Source: JBLIOB01 sp047639575 (GTDB lineage Bacteria; Bacteroidota; Bacteroidia; Flavobacteriales_D; Parvicellaceae). Taken from it: a stretch of 12,415 nt of DNA. Positions 7,848 to 12,415 of this stretch are shown one piece after another. The notes under the pieces were generated by a model, which made no database searches, had not been told where the DNA came from, and was given only the letters and a program-made list of their open reading frames with translations. Positions within the stretch are counted from its first letter, which is position 1; each line of letters starts with the position of its first letter. The position numbers and the translations under genes are program-made. Location of the stretch: the NCBI GenBank assembly GCA_047639575.1, contig JBLIOB010000111.1, forward strand, positions 1 through 12,415. Reading direction: 5' to 3'.

Positions 7848-8138
7848 ATGACGAAAGCGGAGATAGTAAACGAGATTTCAGATAAGACGGGTGTAGAGAG
7901 AATTGCTGTACAAGCAACAGTGGAAGCATTCATGAGTTCAGTAAAAAAATCTTTAGAAAAGGGTGAGAATGTTTACCTAAGAGGATTTGGGAGCTTTGTA
8001 ATAAAGACAAGAGCAGCGAAAACAGGTAGGAATATTTCAAAAAATACGACTATTAACATACCTGCTCATAACATACCATACTTTAAGCCAGCAAAGACTT
8101 TTGCTGAAACAATTAAAGTTAAGGTAGACGTAAAGTAA
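7848..8138 (+). CDS. HU-family DNA-binding protein
   Basis: This 96-residue nucleoid protein bends and compacts DNA as a dimer. Helices occupy residues 1-40 (MTKAEIVNEISDKTGV), then the signature LRGFGSF (44-50), then the beta-arm with AKTGRNISKNTTINIP. The C-terminus carries PYFKPAKTF. The arm tip reads RNIS where E. coli HU and IHF have RNP, so the DNA-intercalating proline is absent; I recall this from other Bacteroidetes HU proteins. AAGGG sits directly against the ATG with no spacer, so it is unlikely to work as a normal Shine-Dalgarno. It is the first gene of a plus-strand group and diverges from mutY. Confidence 0.93.
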   Translation: MTKAEIVNEISDKTGVERIAVQATVEAFMSSVKKSLEKGENVYLRGFGSFVIKTRAAKTGRNISKNTTINIPAHNIPYFKPAKTFAETIKVKVDVK

Positions 8139-8154
8139 TAGGAACAGTGATGAT

Positions 8155-8175
8155 TTTTGCGGGCGTTCTGCAAAA
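8155..8175 (+). other. RNA hairpin downstream of the HU gene
   Basis: TTTTGCGGG (8155-8163) can pair with TCTGCAAAA (8167-8175) around a CGT loop. Two of the nine pairs are G-U, which form only in plus-strand RNA, so the structure is strand-specific. No clean T-run follows. It may stabilise or partly terminate the HU transcript before the small basic gene. Confidence 0.35.
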
Positions 8176-8213
8176 GACTGTTTAACGAATTATAGATATT
8201 TAAACTAACTAGT

Positions 8214-8306
8214 ATGCCAAGCGGTAAAAAAAGAAAAAGACATAAGATGGCTACTCACAAGCGTAAGAAACGTTTGAGAAAGAACAGACATAAGAAGAAA
8301 AAGTAA
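8214..8306 (+). CDS. 30-residue highly basic protein, bS22/mS38 (AURKAIP1/COX24)-like
   Basis: An ATG ORF of 30 codons lies between the HU and RNase G genes. Of its residues, 18 are Lys or Arg and three are His. It begins MPSGKKRKRHK and ends RHKKKK. The segment MATHKRKKRLRKNRHKK aligns well, from memory, with the small actinobacterial ribosomal protein bS22 (MA-K-K-LRK-RH pattern) and with the basic tail of mitochondrial mS38. This suggests a small-subunit ribosomal component that lies against rRNA. There is no Shine-Dalgarno sequence, as is normal here. A strong terminator follows 30 bases after its stop. I believe near-identical ORFs recur across Bacteroidetes, but cannot verify that here. 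A nucleoid-binding peptide is the alternative, given the HU neighbour. Confidence 0.72.
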   Translation: MPSGKKRKRHKMATHKRKKRLRKNRHKKKK

Positions 8307-8336
8307 TTTTCTTTTTTGGTTTTGTAGTCCAGTCAG

Positions 8337-8361
8337 TTGCATGCTTTTGCATGCAATTTTT
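8337..8361 (+). terminator. Intrinsic terminator after the small basic gene
   Basis: TTGCATGC (8337-8344) and GCATGCAA (8349-8356) form a perfect 8-bp stem with a TTTT loop, followed by TTTTT (8357-8361). The form is classical for a rho-independent terminator. It ends only 22 bases before the RNase G GTG, so it could also act as an attenuator or leader hairpin for that gene. Confidence 0.7.
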
Positions 8362-8383
8362 GGCATTTTAAACATATTCACCA

Positions 8384-9931
8384 GTGAGCGATGAATTAAT
8401 TGTTAATTCTACTGATACTGGCGTTGTGCTCGCGTTGATGCGAGATAAAAAACTGATTGAACTCCATGAGGAATCAGGTAACAACGACTTCAGTGTAGGT
8501 GATATTTACTTAGGTAAAGTCAGAAAAGTAGTACCGAATTTAAATGCGGCCTTTGTCCAAGTTGGATATGAAAAAGACGCGTTCCTCCATTATCTTGATT
8601 TAGGGCCTCAGTTTAGGTCATTTGACAAATGGGTTAAAGGATCTATTAATGGGAAGATAACGACCCAGGATCTAGCCAATTTTAAAAAAGAGAATGACCT
8701 TAATAAAGACGGAAAGATTAAAGATATATTATCTTCTAATCGGGTAATAGCAGTGCAAATTGCTAAAGAACCAATTTCATCTAAGGGCCCTAGACTAAGT
8801 ACCGAAATCACCCTTCCTGGTAGATTCGTTGTACTTGTTCCGTTTTCTAATAAGATCTCGATCTCTCAGAAAATCAAGGACGAAGAAGAACGTGACCGTT
8901 TGAGACGTTTGATGAATTCAATTAAGCCTAAGAATTTTGGCGTAATTATCAGAACAGTTGCTCAGAATAAAAAGGTAGCAGAGCTTGATCAGGATTTAAG
9001 AAACTTGGTTGAGAACTGGGAGAAGCTGCATAAAGGACTTCGAAACGGAAAACCGCCAAAAAGAATCTTAGGAGAAATGAATCGTACTACGACCATTCTT
9101 CGAGATCTTCTTACTACAGATTTTAGTGGAATTACGGTTAATGATGCCCAACTAGCGGATGAGATCCGAGAGTATGTAGAGCAGATTGAGCCTGGAAAAG
9201 GTAAAATCGTAAAGAATTATACTGGCCGAATTGCAATCTTCGATAATCACGGGATCAATCACCAGATTAAAGCATCTTTTGGTAGAAAAGTATCAATGCC
9301 AACTGGTTCTTACTTAATTGTAGAGCATACAGAAGCAATGCATGTTATTGATGTGAATAGCGGAAACCGTAAAGGTGCTGTTGATCAAGAAGCAAATGCA
9401 CTGGCAACTAATTTAGAATCAGCTACGGAAATTGCCAGAATCTTGAAGCTTAGAGATATGGGCGGAATCATTACTGTTGATTTCATCGATATGCACGAGC
9501 GTAAAAACAACAAGTTATTACACGAGCATTTCCGAAAAGCAATGAAGGATGATCGTGCAAAACATAACATCCTACCTCCAAGTAGATTTGGTGTTATTGA
9601 ATTAACGAGACAACGTGTTCGCCCGGAAACTGATATAAAGACGGCAGAAGTATGCCCTTCATGTAAAGGTACTGGTGAGGTTACGGCAACCATTTTAGTA
9701 ATTGATGAAATTGAAAACAACATCAGATACTTAACCCAAGAGAAGAAAATGAAAGAAATTTCATTACTTGTTCATCCTTTTGTTGAAGCCTATATTAAGA
9801 AGGGTTTAACTTCTTCTCTTCACAGAAAATGGAAGAAAAACTACTCCAAAAAGATTACGGTTGAAGGTTCTGCGAAACTCCCAATACTCCAATATGAGTT
9901 TGTGGATTTACCAGATGAGATCACGATCTAA
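8384..9931 (+). CDS. Ribonuclease E/G family endoribonuclease
   Basis: The 515-residue protein has the RNase G-type architecture without a long degradosome scaffold. An S1 RNA-binding region (about 36-130; VGDIYLGKVRKVVPNLNAAFVQVGYEKDAFLHY) contains a Lys/Asp-rich insertion at about 76-118. The catalytic core follows. The magnesium-binding aspartates are D323 in HVIDVNSGN and D366 in TVDFIDMH. CPSCKGTGEV (C424, C427) is the zinc-link that joins protomers in RNase E/G. It cleaves single-stranded, 5'-monophosphate RNA in rRNA maturation and mRNA decay. The start is the GTG at 8384, which gives the family-like MSDELIVNS; no Shine-Dalgarno is visible. The stop lies 2 bases from the stop of the convergent MFS gene. 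The symbol could be rng; rne is the alternative in some annotations. Confidence 0.95.
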   Translation: MSDELIVNSTDTGVVLALMRDKKLIELHEESGNNDFSVGDIYLGKVRKVVPNLNAAFVQVGYEKDAFLHYLDLGPQFRSFDKWVKGSINGKITTQDLANFKKENDLNKDGKIKDILSSNRVIAVQIAKEPISSKGPRLSTEITLPGRFVVLVPFSNKISISQKIKDEEERDRLRRLMNSIKPKNFGVIIRTVAQNKKVAELDQDLRNLVENWEKLHKGLRNGKPPKRILGEMNRTTTILRDLLTTDFSGITVNDAQLADEIREYVEQIEPGKGKIVKNYTGRIAIFDNHGINHQIKASFGRKVSMPTGSYLIVEHTEAMHVIDVNSGNRKGAVDQEANALATNLESATEIARILKLRDMGGIITVDFIDMHERKNNKLLHEHFRKAMKDDRAKHNILPPSRFGVIELTRQRVRPETDIKTAEVCPSCKGTGEVTATILVIDEIENNIRYLTQEKKMKEISLLVHPFVEAYIKKGLTSSLHRKWKKNYSKKITVEGSAKLPILQYEFVDLPDEITI

Positions 9932-9933
9932 TT

Positions 9934-11193
9934 CTAGGGTTCACCAACTATAATAGATTTCCTCCCAATTGCGAGAGGAATCATACAGCAACACACAAAT
10001 ATTGCTTCAATAATGTAAGCAATCGCGATGTTTTCAAGAATAAATGGAGTCATAAATAATAGAGCCAGAACAAGTCTTGCGCCTATGTTTAAAGACTGAA
10101 AAACACTTGCAACTCTTCCAATTGTGTTATTAGGAACATGTTCGAATAAGTAAGTTATCCTGAGTACTCGTGCACCAGAGTTTGATAGTCCAAATAATGC
10201 GCTCACTAAAAATAAGACGACATAATGCTGAGTAAAAGCTAATGCAAGCAATACCAGAACGCATAAACCCATTAATATTAATACTCCACTCACGGCATGA
10301 ACTTTTTTGAAGATCTTCCGGATCCATATTCCAGCCGATAAGGCACCAACCGTATAGCAAACTTCAGATACTGCAAATACCCTCGCATTCTCGTGGAGAT
10401 GTTCTTTCACATAAATGGGAAGTAAGAAAATGGCATGTACGATCAACACAACAAAAACGGCATAAGCAAATGCGCCAAATTTGAAGACATGTGTATTCGT
10501 TTTCAAATATCGAATGCCATTTTTATAACGGGTTAATATTTTTTCCTTGTCAATAACAGATTCTTCAGTTCTTTGATAGCGGATGGTGGAAATGAGAATA
10601 ATTGCAATTGCATAAGTAATCGCATCCATCAAGAAGATTTCGTAAATGCTCCATGCTTTTATATCCAACGTAGTTTCAATACCAATTGTGGCAAAATCTA
10701 AAGGCCCCATTCCCTGAAGTAAAAACACGCCAACTCCTCCAGCTAACATTGTAGTAGCTTGGCCTTGAATCTCTAAAATAGAGTTCACTTTACCGTAGTT
10801 TTTAGAGGTAGTCATCTCTTGGGTCCATGCGTATAAAGCGGGAAAATGTAAATTGTAATTTAAGATGGTAAAGCCAAAGACCACGGCTAACGGCCACATA
10901 ATTACTTCTCCCGTAGAGAGACCGTATATGGAGGAACCAAATAAAAACAACATTCCAACAGACATTAAAATAACAAGCACGTTTTTTCTAGGATAGCGGT
11001 CTACGATCGCTCCTGCATAAGGGCTCCAAAAGAAAGTGAGTACTGTTACAGACACGAAAATAAGGTTGTAAGCTTCCTTGGCATCTAAGTGATTTACAAA
11101 ATACCATGGTATAGCCATCATCGAAACACCTTGCGCAAAATGAGACACGGTATTTGCGGCAATTAATGTTCTTATGGCTTTTTTATTCTGCAA
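9934..11193 (-). CDS. MFS transporter (DHA/enterobactin-exporter-like)
   Basis: This 419-residue integral membrane protein has about 12 hydrophobic segments. It carries the MFS loop 2-3 signature GAIVDRYPRKN (residues 61-71; D65, R66, R69), and a basic central loop (about 205-230, RYQRTEESVIDKEKILTRYKNG) separates the two halves. The first helix contains NTVSHFAQGVSMMAIPWYF, typical of MFS_1/MFS_3 exporters. The likely role is proton-driven efflux of a small molecule; the substrate cannot be read from sequence. The start is TTG at 11193: no ATG lies between it and an upstream in-frame stop, and the next ATG (residue 25) would remove most of the first helix. It diverges from recX across 42 bases and converges on the RNase G gene. 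Confidence 0.87.
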   Translation of the reverse strand: MQNKKAIRTLIAANTVSHFAQGVSMMAIPWYFVNHLDAKEAYNLIFVSVTVLTFFWSPYAGAIVDRYPRKNVLVILMSVGMLFLFGSSIYGLSTGEVIMWPLAVVFGFTILNYNLHFPALYAWTQEMTTSKNYGKVNSILEIQGQATTMLAGGVGVFLLQGMGPLDFATIGIETTLDIKAWSIYEIFLMDAITYAIAIILISTIRYQRTEESVIDKEKILTRYKNGIRYLKTNTHVFKFGAFAYAVFVVLIVHAIFLLPIYVKEHLHENARVFAVSEVCYTVGALSAGIWIRKIFKKVHAVSGVLILMGLCVLVLLALAFTQHYVVLFLVSALFGLSNSGARVLRITYLFEHVPNNTIGRVASVFQSLNIGARLVLALLFMTPFILENIAIAYIIEAIFVCCCMIPLAIGRKSIIVGEP

Positions 11194-11201
11194 TCTGTTT
11201 G

Positions 11202-11209
11202 CAAAACTA
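11202..11209 (-). promoter_or_regulatory. -7 promoter element for the MFS gene
   Basis: On the minus strand TAGTTTTG matches TAnnTTTG exactly in the recX-MFS divergent gap, 8 bases before the TTG start. No good -33 element is visible at the right distance. If used, the leader would be about 5 bases. Confidence 0.4.
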
Positions 11210-11235
11210 GACGTTTAATTAACTTACGGGAATCA

Positions 11236-11715
11236 ATGGGAGAAAGAGTATATAGTTTAGATAATGCACGACTTAAAATTGAGAAATACTGTGCTTATCA
11301 GGATCGTTGCCATTCAGAAGTTAAAACCAAATTGCGCTCGTTTGGACTACTAAGCGACACCATTGATTTGATCATGATCGATTTAATGAATGATGATTTT
11401 TTAAATGAGGAACGATTTGCCCGATCCTTTGTATCAGGAAAGTTCAAGATTAAGCAATGGGGACGAATTAAAATTTCTCAAAAGCTGAAAGAGAAGCAAG
11501 TTTCCACCAAATGCATAGAGTTCGGAATGCAGGAAATAGACCCTGAATCCTACCAAGATACTTTGGAAGAAATCATCGTTAAAAAGTGGGTTTTAGCTGC
11601 GAAATTTAGCGATTACGATAGAAAAGGGAAAGTGGCAAGTTATTGTTATTCAAGGGGCTTTGAGTCCGATTTAATATGGAAAACCATAGAGGTTGAACCT
11701 TGGTTATCTGCTTAG
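11236..11715 (+). CDS. recX: Regulatory protein RecX
   Basis: The 159-residue, all-helical protein has the three-helix repeats of RecX. Diagnostic stretches are AYQDRCHSEVKTKLRSFG (about 20-37) and LNEERFARSFVSGKFKIKQWGRIKI (56-80); the second contains the family's hallmark F-A-x-S-F-V and the W-G-x-x-K-I turn. YCYSRGFESDLIWKTIE near the C-terminus matches the third repeat. RecX binds RecA filaments and limits their growth or activity. There is no recA next to it here. The start ATG at 11236 lies 42 bases from the divergent MFS start. Only a weak GGG precedes it. Confidence 0.93.
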   Translation: MGERVYSLDNARLKIEKYCAYQDRCHSEVKTKLRSFGLLSDTIDLIMIDLMNDDFLNEERFARSFVSGKFKIKQWGRIKISQKLKEKQVSTKCIEFGMQEIDPESYQDTLEEIIVKKWVLAAKFSDYDRKGKVASYCYSRGFESDLIWKTIEVEPWLSA

Positions 11716-11891
11716 GGGTTGATTTATCTTATTCAAATAGTACAGACACTAATTCTTACTAGTATGATGTTAGCTAATAGCAGGAACTTTAATTTATGGT
11801 GATTGCGGCCAAAAATATCATTTGGGTGATTACCGTATTTGGTATGGACTTGTTTTTGTTGTTGTTAAGGAGTCGTTTGTTCGGCCTTGGC

Positions 11892-11921
11892 AATCGTCAA
11901 AGGCTTACGTAGACGATTTTT
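11892..11921 (+). terminator. Possible intrinsic terminator downstream of recX
   Basis: AATCGTC (11892-11898) pairs perfectly with GACGATT (11912-11918) around a 13-base loop. It is followed by TTT, making a run of five Ts that includes the last two stem bases. The T-run is on the plus-strand 3' side only, so it points the way recX is read. It lies about 180 bases after the recX stop. Confidence 0.4.
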
Positions 11922-11964
11922 GCGAAGTATTAGGAGGAAACAAGAAAAAGCTATAGGCAAATGT

Positions 11965-11972
11965 TATATTTG
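11965..11972 (+). promoter_or_regulatory. -7 promoter element for prfB
   Basis: TATATTTG is an exact TAnnTTTG match, 5 bases before the prfB ATG. By the usual geometry transcription would begin about 2 bases before the ATG. No clear -33 TTTG lies 19-21 bases upstream. Confidence 0.5.
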
Positions 11973-11977
11973 CTCTC

Positions 11978-12415
11978 ATGATTAATCAAGATCAAGTTGC
12001 GCAAGTGGCAGAACGTCTTCAGGCGTTGAGGGGGTATCTTTGACATCGACAATAAGTTGATGGAAATAGAAGAAGATGAATTAAAATCTTTAGATCCTAA
12101 TTTCTGGGATGATCCCAAATCAGCAGAGTTGCTGTTAAAAAAAATCAAACAAAAAAAATACTGGACGAAATCTTACGAATCCGTAAATGGAGCATTGGAA
12201 GATTTAGCCGTACTTCTTGAATTCCATAAAGAAGGAGAAGCAACGGAAGAAGAAATTGATTCAGTATATGAAGAGTTGATTGTGGTCGTAGAGGAATTAG
12301 AGTTTAAAAATATGCTTTCCGCAGAAGAGGACAATCTGGGAGCGGTTTTGCAAATAACTGCTGGAGCAGGTGGTACAGAAAGTTGCGACTGGGGAGCTAT
12401 GCTACTCAGGATGTA
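11978..12415 (+). CDS. prfB: Peptide chain release factor 2, programmed frameshift, 3'-truncated
   Basis: RF2 reads UGA and UAA stops. The zero frame starts at the ATG at 11978 (MINQDQVAQVAERLQALRGYL) and hits TGA at 12041-12043 after 21 codons. The +1 frame continues from GAC at 12042 to the window end (DIDNKLMEIEEDELK, then LDPNFWDDPKSAELL). Both parts match RF2, including the ITAGAGGTESCDWGAMLLRM stretch near the right edge, which belongs to the conserved start of domain 2. So the interruption is programmed, not a mutation. The codon-recognition motif and the GGQ motif lie outside the window. No Shine-Dalgarno precedes the ATG. An A8 tract at 12151-12158 encodes lysines and leaves the frame intact. 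The gene is downstream of recX, probably with its own promoter. Confidence 0.95.
12029..12044 (+). promoter_or_regulatory. prfB +1 programmed frameshift site
   Basis: AGGGGGTATCTTTGAC is identical to the E. coli RF2 site: a Shine-Dalgarno-like AGGGGG, a TAT codon, then the slippery CTT followed by TGA-C. Low RF2 slows termination at the TGA and lets the ribosome slip from CTT to TTT, so RF2 controls its own synthesis. Confidence 0.95.

Larger units (their letters stand above)
11716..11977. other. Gap between recX and prfB with no clear gene
   Basis: These 262 bases hold no recognisable RNA gene. An ATG ORF of 38 codons (11796-11912) reads MVIAAKNIIWVITVFGMDLFLLLLRS, a possible single membrane helix. 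A second frame is open for 60 codons without an ATG (11774-11956) and contains KESFVRPWQSSKAYVDDFCEVLGG. Neither is recognised. They overlap in different frames, so at most one is real; a decayed small gene is possible. Confidence 0.3.

Noticed and set aside
9385..9723. 112-codon antisense ORF inside the RNase G gene.
   Set aside because: It mirrors the strongly conserved catalytic region of RNase G and has no recognisable protein features; it is a shadow frame.
9956..9982. Inverted repeat (GATT-T-CCTC with GAGGAATC) near the rng/MFS junction as a terminator.
   Set aside because: It has a bulge and a 10-base loop, no T-run on either side, and lies inside the MFS coding end; chance is likely.
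12041..12043. TGA inside prfB could mean a broken gene.
   Set aside because: The surrounding AGGGGGTATCTTTGAC is the known RF2 frameshift site and both frames match RF2, so the stop is programmed.
12151..12158. A8 tract in prfB as a second slippage site.
   Set aside because: It encodes lysines and the frame on both sides matches RF2 without any shift.

Overview
The window looks like ordinary chromosome from a gliding, Bacteroidetes-type bacterium, most likely in the Flavobacteriia. Four signals support this: gldD and gldE in one cluster with ssb and mutY; a RemB-like outer-surface gliding protein; a secreted peptidase ending in a type IX secretion (Por) sorting domain; and several copies of the Bacteroidetes -7 promoter motif TAnnTTTG. 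Most genes lack a Shine-Dalgarno sequence, which also fits. The base composition is AT-rich and even, and I see no insertion sequence, phage, CRISPR, tRNA or rRNA.

Layout, left half: the 3' part of a remB-like gene runs off the left edge. It is followed 2 bases later by a small Gre-factor-like gene (1189-1635). These converge on a large minus-strand M14 zinc carboxypeptidase with a T9SS sorting domain (1638-4154). Next comes a minus-strand cluster read from right to left: mutY (7711-6677), ssb (6645-6205), gldE (6165-4819) and gldD (4829-4239). gldE and gldD overlap.

Layout, right half: a divergent promoter region (7712-7847) separates mutY from a plus-strand series. That series is an HU-family DNA-binding gene, a 30-residue very basic ORF resembling the bS22/mS38 ribosomal protein family (8214-8306), a strong hairpin terminator, and an RNase E/G gene. 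The RNase gene converges, with 2 bases between the stops, on a minus-strand MFS transporter. Divergent from the transporter is recX. After a 262-base gap holding a hairpin with a T-run and no clear gene, the window ends inside prfB, which carries the classical +1 programmed frameshift.

Together the genes cover gliding and surface secretion (remB-like, gldD, gldE, T9SS peptidase), DNA maintenance (ssb, mutY, HU, recX) and RNA or translation control (Gre-like factor, 30-residue basic protein, RNase G, prfB). I found no dedicated new defence or mobile system. The points most worth checking are the unlisted-size basic protein, the Gre-like protein with a DxxE motif, promoter motifs placed almost on top of start codons (ssb, prfB), and the hairpin just before the RNase G start.
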